In this document: in pieces, positions 36,853 to 49,207 of the stretch
Position numbering within the stretch: the stretch's first letter is position 1
Layout of the letters: every line of letters begins with the position of its first letter
Assembly: GCF_049306965.1 (NCBI RefSeq)
Contig: NC_133194.1
Span: forward strand, 4,237,501 to 4,301,500
Reading direction: 5' to 3'
DNA: 64,000 bases
Source of the DNA: Danio rerio
Lineage: Eukaryota > Chordata > Actinopteri > Cypriniformes > Danionidae
Translations under genes and position numbers: made by a program
Notes under the pieces: model-generated
The model's database searches: none
Told to the model about the DNA's origin: nothing
The model's input: the letters and a program-made list of their open reading frames with translations, nothing else

Positions 36853-37353
36853 GATGAGTGGGCCTCGCTACTCCCACCCACCATAACCCTCGCAGCGAGG
36901 TCCCACTACCGGCCCCCCGTGTTTCCCTGAGGGTCCTCGGGGGTTGTTTGTTCCCTGCCTAGGGCTCAAAGGCCGCCTCGCCCCAGGGAGTGCACGGAAA
37001 GACCGGGCGCCAGGCCGTGCCAGTATTCACTGGATGTTGCTCGGCGGCACATTTCGAGCAACAAACACGTAATATTCTTCGCGATATTGCGTTTATGTAC
37101 GCAAACCGCAAGGAACTACAGCACAGACGGGCCCGGGTGAAGCATCACGAAGCGGACTTCGTGAGTTTGGCTTAGCTCCACTCGTACCGTCGGTATTGAA
37201 CTCACCTTGGTCAAGTACAAACAGCTACACCGGGCGAACTGACAACGCTGAGTGAGAGCACACGAGCTTTATAGGAATGCATATGCAAATTTTTACAAGG
37301 CACACTGTTGTCTCGTCGTCATGGCGAGCGCTGAGGAGGGCTCATCTGATTGG
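36853..37353 (-). promoter_or_regulatory. GC-rich hairpin island with promoter motifs, unit 2
   Basis: TATAAA at 37,268-37,273, octamer at 37,283-37,290, CCAATCAG at 37,346-37,353. Nearly identical to unit 1 over 350 bp. One change (GGCTTAGCT for GGCGTAGCT) would break one pair of the long stem. On the plus strand a 27-codon ATG frame (MASAEEGSSDWSTDS...) at 37,321-37,404 is intact here and in units 3-4, but has an early TAA in unit 1. Confidence 0.5.
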
Positions 37354-37429
37354 AGCACAGATTCTCGGGAATTTGCGTCACGGCTAGTTGCCGTCTGCTG
37401 TTGACAAAAATATCTTAAATATAATAAAT

Positions 37430-37790
37430 ATATATTTTTACATTTTTGGTGCTCTGTAATATTCTAGGATGCAGTAGAATATGGAGACAGATGAATATAA
37501 TTGGATATATGCCGAGCTAGTGTTGTTCCCATACTTATAAACTTCCGGTGACCGGTTGTTGTGAGTTTTTTCCATTTTATACGGTTCCTTATACAGCATT
37601 TATGTTGTGATGCAATTAAAATACATTCAGTTAAATAAACTTTGGCATTCATTCAATTGTTCAAGCGTAAAACGAGACAAAAGACCATTTACTCGCACTC
37701 GCCCGTCAGAATCGGCAGACTAGCGCAGACGCTCTATTGAATACAATGAGGTAAAATAAATGCTCATATTATAAAGACATGGCGGGGGAA
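37430..37790. other. About 350-bp segment present in units 2-4, absent from unit 1
   Basis: It lies between the island and the L2-like relic. It starts near 'acatttttggtgctctgtaa' and ends before 'gtaatgcagtgcttcttgta'. No inverted or direct terminal repeats are obvious and no convincing frame is present. It may be ancestral sequence lost from unit 1 or an insertion in the other units. Counterparts lie at about 47,220-47,585 and 57,014-57,380. Confidence 0.55.
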
Positions 37791-37989
37791 ATGTAATGTA
37801 ATGCAGTGCTTCTTGTACAATCTGAGACCCACTTTATATCGGATATCACTCAGCCAGTGGAGATCGCTGATTTTTAAAGAAAACAGACCTCAAACATGCT
37901 GATTTTTCCTTTGGCAGTTAGCTGGAAGCGCTTAACCCAGGTTACTGACAAATTAAAAGTCCTATTAGCATGCTTCAGCATATACCCTA

Positions 37990-38763
37990 AAATCCCAGAA
38001 TATCTTTCGAAAAAGAGTACGGGTTTAACCCCGGCACCCTGGCCAAATCTACCCACTGGCCTCTGTCCATCATGGCTTTAATACTCTGTCTCCTCTCTCT
38101 GTGATGTGCGGTCTGGTAGAAAACGGCTGCTGTCGCTTCATCCAGGTGGATGCTACACTGATGGTAGATGAGGAGATTGCTACCCAATAAATACCAAACT
38201 AGCTAAATTTAATAACATTATTTCCCCTAAATGCTAATTTTGTACTCAATATGATGAAACACTAAAGCATTTATTTTGGGAGTGTACTTACTGTAAAGTG
38301 TTTTGGGTTGACTTTTCCAGTTTCATTAAAAAATTCTTATTTCCAAACTTCTGTATTTCCCCAAAAAATTGTGTTCTTTGGTTACCCTCTGAGTGTAGAT
38401 CCTTCTCATTGTAAATTTATTATTGATTTATAGCAAAGTTTTACTTCCATAAATGTTAATTTTCAAAGAAACACCCTTACTTTTTATTTCAGAAAGGACT
38501 TTGAAATTTACGTGAACTCTTTAAAAGACTCTAACAATTACACTGCATGTAAAACGATTTCTTGGTGTAAATCATTTAATCTTGTTTAATTTGCTGGAAT
38601 TCTATTTATGTAACCCTCTTTGTCTCGTTGTTCTTATTATATCTTTGTAATGTTATTTCTTGCATTAAAAAAAAGTAGATGAGGAGATTCCCCCTATGTG
38701 TAAAGCGCTTTAAGTGCCAAGAAAAGCGCTATATAAATGTAAGGAATTATTATTATTATTATA
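37990..38763 (+). repeat. L2-like tail with nested L1, unit 2
   Basis: L1 insert at 38,179-38,674, flanked by gtagatgaggagatt at 38,164-38,178 and 38,675-38,689. The L2-like tail continues to the (ATT)n at about 38,745. Confidence 0.75.
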
Positions 38764-39410
38764 AAGCACTGTTCTACCATCATGATATAGCCAGACTAAA
38801 ATGAAGATCACATTATTATGATTAGCTTAAACTACAGCGAACACTCCACTCACTGACAAACAGCCCCTTTCATAAAGATTTATTCCACAGGTCTGTCATA
38901 ATCAGGCAAATATACATTAACATACAGAATATCGGCCTCTTGTGATGCGCCACACGTTAAATAACGCAATAGTTCAAGACACACGTTTGCTTTTTTTCTC
39001 TACTTAAAAGAACGATAACAATACATCATAACAAGAGCAACAACAACAACAACAACAATAATTCATATCATAAAGATAAGCCAAGTTGTCTTTTCTAAAA
39101 TTCAATATATAGCGACTCTTTTAAGGTGCACCACATGATCGGCAGGTGACTTGTTAAAGAAACTCAACAAATGTTGCACCATGACACACACAGTGAAATA
39201 GACAGAGACTTTTTGCAAACGTTGTATATGTATATAAGTGTCTCTTTAAGGTCGTCTTCTGGCACTTTCTCCAGAGCGCGTCCGGCTCGGCTGTGTTTCT
39301 AAAGTTAAAGCAGTCTGTTTTTGTTGGTTTGGCACACGTCAGGGTGGAAGCGGTGGTAGAGTAAGGCTTCTCTTCTTCTCTTTATATCCAGAAGACTCTG
39401 ATATCTCATC

Positions 39411-42400
39411 TCACAGCACCTCTGCAGGAAAACAGCAGAAACACATGTGAGAAGATGATTTATTGAACTATTAAAAGCTTGCCAACAACATCTATGACTG
39501 GTATTATGAAGCTGAAAATAGAGACGCTTTGCAGAATGCCAAGGCTGCTTTTTTCAGTCATTCACACTGTCCTAAAGTCAACAAACAGCAGAAATCATCA
39601 GTTTCATGCATGGAAAACAGCTTGGAGACTCTCTTAATCATCCTTTATACATTATTTTCAAGATTTTATTTTAGGTTCAGTTTAGTTCAGTTCAGTATAA
39701 TGTAAATGTCACTGCTGAAAGACGAAACACTGGAAAGCAACTCCACTGGTGACCAGATTTAATCCATATATGATCTAACATACAGCTGAAACCAGAAGTT
39801 TACATACACTCTAAAAAAAGAAACATAATCATTTAAAATAATGTCTGATGTTAAATGATACTAAACGTTTACTATTTTAAGTCTGTTAGGATAACCTAAA
39901 TGATTTACATTTGCTAAATGCCAGAATAAAGAGAGACGTTTTTATTGAGAATTTTCTATTAATTTCTAGACAGTCAAAAGTTTAAACACATTTCCTTGGT
40001 GTTTGTTTAGCTTTGCTTTTAAACTGTTTAACTTTGGTCAAATGTTTTGGGTATCCTTCCACAAGCTTCACAATAGTTTGCTGGAATTTTGGCCCATTCC
40101 TCCTGACAGAATTGGTGGAACTGAGTCAGATTTGTTGGCTGTCTTGCTCTCACAAGCTTTTTCAACTCTGCCCTCAAATTTTCTATAGGATTGACATCAG
40201 GGCTTTGTGATGGCCACTCCAAAACATTCACTCTGTTGTCCTTTAAGCACATTTGAACTAATGCTTAGGGCAGTATGCTTAGGGTCATGGTCTGTTTGGA
40301 AGACCCATTTGTGGCCAAGTTTTCATTTCCTGGCTGATGTCTTGAGATGTTGCTTCAGTATTCCTACATAATGTTCTTTCTTCATGATGTCATCTATGCT
40401 GTGAAGTGGACCAGTCCCTCCTGCAGCCAAACAGCCCCACAACATGATGCTGCCGCCCCCATACTTCACAGTTAGGATGGTGTTCATGAGTGTGTAAGCT
40501 TTCCCCTTCGTCCTCCAGATGTAACACTGCTCATTATAGCCAAACAGTTCAATCTTAGTTCCATCAGACCACAGGACATGTCTCCAATATTAGTCTTTTT
40601 CCCAGTGTAATTTAGCAAATTGTAATCTGGCTTTGTTGTTGATTCTGGCTAGTTGATTTTCCCATGTTGACACACAAGGAAGCAGTGTGTGTTTGAGGTT
40701 TTCCTTCAATACTATTCTACAGTTGTGCCTCCAATTAACTCAAATGTTGTCAATTAGCCAATCAGAAACTTCCAAAAGCTTGACATCATCATCTGAGCTT
40801 TTTCAGAGGCAGAATAATCTTACTGTATGTACACTTGACTTCCAAGAAAGGTTATAACAATTTCTCTTATAATATCTCTCTCATTATTTTGCTATTAAGC
40901 AGAACAGACACAAATTTGATCATCCTAACTTACCTAAAAATAAGTTTAGTCTCATTTAAAAAAAAAAAATAATTATGTGCCTCTTTATAAAGTGTATGTA
41001 AACGTCTGGTTTCAACTGTACGTAATCGAACACAATCTGATTCTACCTGCCACATGTTGAGGTTTCATAGGCCCCGCCTTCATCATGAACGGTTCTCCTC
41101 CCTCGAAGGCCATGATTGGGTCAGCCGGTTGACTCTGCCCACTGTTCCCACTGTGATTGGACAGCTTGATTATCTCCTCAAAGTCTGCTGCGTCTCCATT
41201 GGAGGACAGTCCATTCTGATGCTTAGTGGGCGGAGCTCCGTTAATGACCGGTGCTGCGTCCCAGGACACAGAGCTGAGGAAGACACACAAGCGGGAAAAT
41301 AAGCAAAACATAATTCATGCAGCTTCATTTCAATTTCAGTTCATGCAGCGTCTCGATTACCTCATTGGTGATTGGTTTGTCGCACCACTATGAAGAGCTT
41401 CTGACGGATTTTTCTGTATTACTGCAAGACGAGAGGAAAACAATATTGTATTTTTTATTTTAACCCTACTTACATGATATTAATACAAGAGTGATTTTTA
41501 TATATTCACAGTACTATAAATAGATTTTTACCGCTGTCAGTGACTCTGCCATTCACTTGAGTTGAAGTTTTAACATCTTTCTGCAAAGAAATGAATAAAC
41601 CAGGTTAATTTTCTTTTATTGAGTGTGTTTAAGATGAATTTATGAAACACACACACATCTCACCTGTGCTCCTGCGTCACTCTTACGAGTCCTCTTCATG
41701 ATTTCTTCCAGACGCTAAAAATGTAAACACAAACGTTAAACCAACAGTACTGAACTAAAATCTCAAATACAATTGAAGACAAAATTTTAAGCCCTCCTGT
41801 GAAAATTAAATCGTTTAAAATATTTCCCAAGTGCTATATTTAACAATTTTTAAAAATTCATTCATTCATTTTCCTTCAGTTTAGTCCCTTTATTTATCAG
41901 GGGTCACCACAACAGAATGAACCGCCAACTTATCCAGCATATGTTTTACACAGCGGATGCCCTTCCAGCTGCAAAGCAGTACTGGGAAATATCCATAGAC
42001 ACTCATTCACACACACTAAGAACATGCAAACTCCACACAGAAATGCCAAATGACCCAGCCGGGACTCGAACCAGCGACCTTCTTTCTTTGAGGCGACAGT
42101 GCTAACCACTGAGCCACCGTAATGCCAGATTAGAGGTCTGCGGGACCCGACCAGATTTCTTGCAGTGTGGGATTAATTTCCGGATAAAGCATGGGAGCGG
42201 TCGGTAACTGGTGTAATCTGAATGGGAGCCGGCGGTCTAACAATATCACTCCCGAGCGAGCGAGCACGCCTATGTGTGTGTGTGTATGAGAGAGCGTGAT
42301 GCTGTGTTTAGCTTGATTGGTGGACTTTTATTTTACCTTCTTTCTTTCCAAGCATTCCAGCTCCTCCTTCTGGAAGTGTTTCTCTCGTTCGATCCCCTGT

Positions 42401-42441
42401 TTCTCTGCTTCCTCTCGGGCTTTGGATTCAGCCTCTTCTCG
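39411..42441 (-). CDS. map7d1: map7d1 last five coding exons, copy 2
   Basis: Exons 42337-42441, 41664-41714, 41532-41580, 41047-41253, 39411-39421, with the same lengths and phases as copy 1. The first exon reads EEAEKQGIE instead of KAEKQRIE but shares the Cys at position 30 with copy 1. The stop and splice sites are intact. Poly(A) hexamer at 38,879-38,884. No upstream map7d1 exon is present in the unit, so this is a partial gene copy that depends on transcription from the right. Confidence 0.85.
39783..41018 (-). mobile_element. Sleeping Beauty-like Tc1 transposon, unit 2
   Basis: 1,236 bp, TA-flanked, same inverted ends as the unit 1 copy. The catalytic-domain frame is more broken than in unit 1; the longest remaining piece is 40,028-40,252. 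Confidence 0.85.
41858..42126 (-). repeat. DANA-type SINE with tRNA-like head, unit 2
   Basis: Same insertion as in unit 1, but the head is present: the plus strand reads 'agtgctaaccactgagccac', the inverse of the tRNA-like start (GTGGCTCAGTGGTTAGCACT). Confidence 0.8.
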
Positions 42442-43163
42442 CTGCCAAAGACACATAAAACCACATCATACATTCATTTATTACACATCTCTAAAATACC
42501 TAAAAGTCTAGTGCCATGTCACATATGGGACCCCACGTTTGGCTGGTTAGTGTGGTCCAATAATGTCCTTTCACCATGTCCAGTCAGCTGCTTTAATCAG
42601 CTTTATCAGTGGTTATCAGCTGATAGATATGGGCCAGTAGGGGCCTTCCGTTCAGTAAATGTCACTCAGAAGGCTGTTATCGCCCATTCACATTGTTAAT
42701 CAGCTATACTAATAGAGAAGAGTCCAGATCTGTTTTACATTACTGTGACGGTTAAGGTAGGGGTAGGCATTAATGAGTTATAATTAATGTGAAATTTAAT
42801 AAATAATATTAATAATTCTAGTTAACTTCCGGCTGCAGCCGTATGTGATCTATAGCTGATTAACCATGTGGATGGATGATAACAGCCTTCAAATGATCTT
42901 CTTTTGCGTTCCAGCAGAAGAAAGTGAAGTCTGAGTAAAGGTTGACAGAACTTAGTTTTGGGTGGACTATCTCTTGACAATGGCTTCCAATATGATCATC
43001 ATAGTAAAAGCTTAGAGATTATAGACACACATTCTTCTCCGGCTGTTATTAAGACTGCTGGCAGCTGCTAACACAAAAATAGTCATCTACTATAGGGCCC
43101 ATGGAAAGTTTCTGGAGCAATGAGTGTCTCAGAGAAAACTAGTAAAGTCAATACACACACATA

Positions 43164-43723
43164 CACTCACCGGCCACTTTATTAGGTACACCTGTTCAAC
43201 TGCTCGTTAACGAAGCGAACGTTAAGAAGATTGGAAAAACGTTCCCTGGTCTAATAAGTCTTTATTTCTGCTGCGACACTCGGATGGCCGGGTCAGAATT
43301 TGGCGACAACAACACGAAAGCAGGGATCCATCCTGCCTTGTATCAACGGTTCAGGCTGGTTGTGGTGGTCCATTCCTTTATAACAACAGTGCTGACAACA
43401 GCGATAACACACCATGTCATAAAGCGTGAATCATCTCAGACTGGTTTCTTAAACATGACAATGAGTTCACTGTACTCAAATTGGCCTTCACAGTCACCAG
43501 AACTCAATCCAATAGAGCACCTTTGGGATGTGGTGAACCGGGAGATTCACATCATGGATGTGCAGCCGACAAATCTGCAGCAGCTGTGTGATGTTATCAT
43601 GTCAATATGGCGCAAAATCTCTGAGGAATATTTCCAGTACCTTGTTGTATCTATGCCATGAAGGATTAAGGCAGTTCTGAAAGCAAATAAATAAGGTGTA
43701 CCTAATAAAGTGGCCGGTGAGTG
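43164..43723 (+). mobile_element. Tc1-like relic, copy in unit 3
   Basis: TA-flanked, 560 bp. The C-terminal transposase frame at 43,284-43,661 is longer here (125 codons) than in unit 1 but still lacks the N-terminal half. Confidence 0.8.
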
Positions 43724-44276
43724 TAAACAAGGCGAAAAAATATTGTTTGGTTGTTTTCCTGCTGTTAAAAAAACCAAAACACCAAAGTGACCCGAAAGCC
43801 AACATGGGAGAGTTAAATGACCGAGAAAATTTGGCCAATTGAAACTCGATTCTGTCCTTCAATTGGCTTGAACTCTGGATCGCTGTAATGTAATCAGTGT
43901 GTCAATGAGACCGTCCGGAGTGAATGAAGGATCGCCACACAGCACGACTCTGCAATCCTGCCTGTCACACCAGCAAACTGTTTACATTCCCGAACTGATC
44001 TAGAGGGTAACTACATCAAGACATTCAATTCACATTCAGCAAATATTCGTTTTGATGTCAGACAGTCCATATTATTTGACTAGACATTTCTCAATATTCA
44101 GCTTAAAGTGACATTTAAAGGGTTAACTAGGTTATTCAGGCAAGTTAGGGTAATTAGGCAAGTCATTGTATAACAGTGGTCTGTTCTGTAGAATATACAA
44201 AAAATATTGCTTAAGAGGGCTAATAACATTGACCTTAAAATGGTTTGAAAAAAATTAAAAACTGTTTTTCTTCTCG

Positions 44277-44380
<104 letters not shown>

Positions 44381-45454
44381 AGTCATTTCTCAGTTGTCTT
44401 TACACCTTGCACTGGCTTTTGGGAAATTGTTCAATGAGGCTTTATAGCCAGATTTATACTGACACAACATACTGTACTGCTGGATGGGAATTTAAAGGTC
44501 AAAGATTAAAGGCAAACATGAACTTTGCATCCAGAGCCTCATCAGCCAGTTCAGTTCAGACTTTGGGATCAAATAAAAATAAAAATCAGCATTATTTATG
44601 GGCTTTTAATATTCTTCATTTTAAAACTGATTGCTTATTCAAGTTAAGCCTTTCATCTAATATTTAATGTTCACTTTTTATTTTAATTGTAGTTTACTGC
44701 AGGTATTAGTAATCTTGCTAGGTTTTCTTACAATTTATGTTTAATATTGAATTATGTTTTTTTATTATATATTTAAATAAGTCAATCAATAAGTCGATCA
44801 TGATTTCATAATATGGGTTTACGATCTACCTAAAATCTTATACAAATGCACTATTGGCTATTTCAGTACTTATATGTTAATTTAAGTATATGTCTTAAAC
44901 TCAAACATTTCTCACCTTTCTAAGACAAATCTGACGAGAAACACCTGAGGCAAGACTTGAAGCTCTAAAAGATAATATTCATCACATGAAATGCAATCGG
45001 AGAGCAGTTTTTGTGGACTCTCTCTGTCACTCATTAGTATCCTGTTCGCTCCTGTCATGCCAAAATTAATATAAGCCCGTCTGGCAGCGTCCACTCCAGC
45101 CATAACTCACCTTATATCTGTTATCAAGCATCTAAAAATACAGCTCCTGAGATGAAGAGCATCTGACAGTCAGGGCTGATGATGAAACTTCTGCTCAGAC
45201 AATGATCTGAGGACAGCAGCGATGTTTACGAGCGAGCTAAATGCTGCATTGTGTAGCTATAGTACACAGACGGCACTGTTACTTCATATGTGCTTAAATA
45301 CCTCTCTGAAATAACGCAAACACTCTCAAAGTGCGTAAAAGAGTATTAAGAGTTGAGCATGATACGACGTGAATACTAGTTATAGCGTCCATAGATATAT
45401 ACGTTAAATGTCGTCTACCCTAATGTTGTCTTATGGACGGAATGCGTCAACAGA

Positions 45455-45524
45455 TCCGCCATTTTAGTACAGGGTAACGCTCCTTTGAAATGAACGCTTC
45501 TTTTAAACGAGCGCCATCTAGCGG
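45455..45524 (-). promoter_or_regulatory. YY1-type and CTCF-type motifs, unit 3
   Basis: CTCF-type core at 45,511-45,524, identical to unit 1; the YY1-type motif lies about 50 bp to its left. Confidence 0.5.
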
Positions 45525-46641
45525 TCACATAATCTAATGACCAAATATTATGACAACTTATTCACTTCTTTTATAAATATATATATATATATAATTTGAC
45601 ATTATTTTTTTTTTTCTCAACACCACATTGGTCATTTTCACAAGACAAATTTGTGTTGTTGGAAACTGTATTTTATATACTTAAATTTGACTTTTGCATG
45701 CTAAAAGTACTTGAGGAAGAGACGTTTTACTTGATTTGAGTCATTAAAAACTCCGACTATATTATGAAAGAGGTAGCCTATATCTGCTGTATTCACCCTA
45801 AAACCTACAGTAGGTTGATATAAAACCAAAACAACACCCATTCTTGTCTTAGGACTTTTTATTAAGCAATTTTTATAATAACAGCAAGTTCATGACATGT
45901 TATATATATATTTAAATAATCTGCTGGTTTTAAACAAACAAAATAATAATAAATATAGTTATGTAACAACTATAACATTACTCTTATGTCTTAGGACAAC
46001 TTTGATTAACTTTTGATTACCTACACTAAACGTTGATTATTGAAGGTACATTTATAATTATTTATTTGTAGACTACTGTATTATCAAACCATGTTGCATA
46101 CAAATGCATTCAACAGACTTGTATGACAGTGTATTGCTGTAGAGGACAAATAAAACACGAGACAGGTGTTTAGGAAGAGTTTAGTTTATTTTGTTTGACC
46201 TGCAAACTTTTCTAAACAAGACAAACTCTCAGAAAACACACCGGAAACATTATGATGCGCACGCTCGTGGAGATACCCCGCGGTCGTCTTCAACTGTTGT
46301 CTTCAATAGTCCTTCTTTGCTCAACAACTCATCTGAAAAACAAAGCAAAACATTACAACATTCAGACAAAGAGCAGAGAGCATAGAATCACCAAGAGGCG
46401 ATACTCTAGTGCAATTTGGGAAACAACGCGCTTTTTGAATAAATTAAATAAAAACAAAGCCGCTGTTTGCCATTGCGTCAGCAATGATATCCAATGCACG
46501 AGCGATCGCTTTCACTTTAAAATGGCCGAATCTGTTGCTCTTGGTCATCCTAGGCTCTTTGCATAGTTAAATCATAAGTTATCATGGTTTCTATTTCAAA
46601 CTATAGTAAACTAAAGTTTGAAACTATAGTTTAAAATAGAA

Positions 46642-47142
46642 GATGAGTGGGCCTCGCTACTCCCACCCACCATAACCCTCGCAGCGAGGTCCCACTACCG
46701 GCCCCCCGTGTTTCCCTGAGGGTCCTCGGGGGTTGTTTGTTCCCTGCCTAGGGCTCAAAGGCCGCCTCGCCCCAGGGAGTGCACGGAAAGACCGGGCGCC
46801 AGGCCGTGCCAGTATTCACTGGATGTTGCTCGGCGGCACATTTCGAGCAACAAACACGTAATATTCTTCGCGATATTGCGTTTATGTACGCAAACCGCAA
46901 GGAACTACAGCACAGACGGGCCCGGGTGAAGCATCACGAAGCGGACTTCGTGAGTTTGGCGTAGCTCCACTCGTACCGTCGGTATTGAACTCACCTTGGT
47001 CAAGTACAAACAGCTACACCGGGCGAACTGACAACGCTGACTGAGAGCACACGAGCTTTATAGGAATGCATATGCAAATTTTTACAAGGCACACTGTTGT
47101 CTCGTCGTCATGGCGAGCGCTGAGGAGGGCTCATCTGATTGG
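46642..47142 (-). promoter_or_regulatory. GC-rich hairpin island with promoter motifs, unit 3
   Basis: TATAAA at 47,057-47,062, octamer at 47,072-47,079, CCAATCAG at 47,135-47,142, with the same splice donor and hairpins as unit 1. Confidence 0.5.
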
Positions 47143-47779
47143 AGCACAGATTCTCGGGAATTTGCGTCACGGCTAGTTGCCGTCTGCTGTTGACAAAAAT
47201 ATCTTAAATATAATAAATATATATTTTTACATTTTTGGTGCTCTGTAATATTCTGGGATGCAGTAGAATATGAAGACAGATGAATATAATTGGATATATG
47301 CCGAGCTAGTGTTGTTCCCATACTTATAAACTTCCGGTGACCGGTTGTTGTGAGTTTTTTCCATTTTATACGGTTCCTTATACAGCATTTATGTTGTGAT
47401 GCAATTAAAATACATTCAGTTAAATAAACTTTGGCATTCATTCAGTTGTTCAAGCGTAAAACGAGACAAAAGACCATTTACTCGCACTCGCCCGTCAGAA
47501 TCGGCAGACTAGCGCAGACGCTCTATTGAATACAATGAGGTAAAATAAATGCTCATATTATAAAGACATGGCGGGGGAAATGTAATTTAATGCAGTGCTT
47601 CTTGTACAATCTGAGACCCACTTTATATCGGATATCACTCAGCCAGTGGAGATCGCTGATTTTTAAAGAAAACAGACCTCAAACATGCTGATTTTTCCTT
47701 TGGCAGTTAGCTGGAAGCGCTTAACCCAGGTTACTGACAAATTAAAAGTCCTATTAGCATGCTTCAGCATATACCCTAA

Positions 47780-48565
47780 AATCCCAGAATATCTTTCGAA
47801 AAAGAGTACGGGTTTAACCCCGGCACCCTGGCCAAATCTACCCACTTGCCTCTGTCCATCATGACTTCATTACTCTGTCTCCTCTCTCTGTGATGTGCGG
47901 TCTGGTGGAAAACGGCTGCTGTCGCTTCATCCAGGTGGATGCTACACTGGTGGTAGATGAGGAGATTAATTCCCAATAAATACCAAACTAGCTAAATTTA
48001 ATAACAATATTTCCCCTAATGCTAATTTTGAACTCAATATGATGAAACACTAAAGCATTTATTTTGGGAGTGTACTTACTGTAAAGTGTATTGGGTTGAC
48101 TTTTCCAATTTCATAAAAACATTCTTATTTCCAAACTTCTGTATTTCCCCAAAAAATTGTGTTCTTTGGTTACCCTCTGAGTGTAGATCCTTCTCATTGT
48201 AAATTTATTATTGATTTATTGTTTTTTATAGCAAAGTTTTACTTCCATAAATGTTAATTTTCAAAGAAACACCCTTACTTTTTATTTTCAGAAAGGACTT
48301 TGAAATTTATGTGAACTCTTTAAAAGACTCTTAACAATTACACTGCATGTAAAACACTTTCTTGGTGTAAATCATTTAAACTTGATTAATTTGCTGGAAT
48401 TCTATTTATGTACCCCTTTTTGTCTCTTTGTTCATATTATATCTTTGTAATGTTATTTCTTGCATTAAAAAAAAGTAGATGAGGAGATTCCCCCTATGTG
48501 TAAAGCGCTTTGAGTGCCAAGAAAAACGATATATAAATGTAAGGAATTATTATTATTATTATTAT
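47780..48565 (+). repeat. L2-like tail with nested L1, unit 3
   Basis: L1 insert at 47,968-48,474, between direct repeats at 47,953-47,967 and 48,475-48,489. The left edge reads 'attaattccc' where other units read 'attgctaccc', a unit 3 change. Confidence 0.75.
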
Positions 48566-49207
48566 AAAGCACTGTTCTACCATCATGATATAGCCAGACT
48601 AAAATGAAGATCACATTATTACGATTAGCTTAAACTACAGCGAACACTCCACTCACTGACAAACAGCCCCTTTCATAAAGATTTATTCCACAGGTCTGTC
48701 ATAATCAGGCAAATATACATTAACATACAGAATATCGGCTTCTTGTGATGCGCCACACGTTAAATAACGCAATAGTTCAAGACACACGTTTGCTTTTTTT
48801 CTCTACTTAAAAGAACGATAACAATACATCATAACAAGAGCAACAACAACAACAACAATAATTCATATCATAAAGATAAGCCAAGTTGTCTTTTCTAAAA
48901 TTCAATATATAGCGACTCTTTTAAGGTGCACCACATGATCGGCAGGTGACTTGTTAAAGAAACTCAACAAATGTTGCACCATGACACACACAGTGAAATA
49001 GACAGAGACTTTTTGCAAACGTTGTATATGTATATAAGTGTCTCTTTAAGGTCGTCTTCTGGCACTTTCTCCAGAGCGCGTCCGGCTCGGCTGTGTTTCT
49101 AAAGTTAAAGCAGTCTGTTTTTGTTGGTTTGGCACACGTCAGGGTGGCAGCGGTGGTAGAGTAAGGCTTCTCTTCTTCTCTTTATATCCAGAAGACTCTG
49201 ATATCTC

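Larger units (their letters stand above)
33045..42887. repeat. Tandem array unit 2 (9.84 kb)
   Basis: Begins with the right half of the Angel-like repeat joined to map7d1 intron sequence ('ggatgataacagcc' then 'ttcaaatgatc'). Same internal order as unit 1, without the 1.2-kb segment and with about 350 bp extra at about 37,430-37,790. In small variants it is intermediate between unit 1 and units 3-5. Confidence 0.95.
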
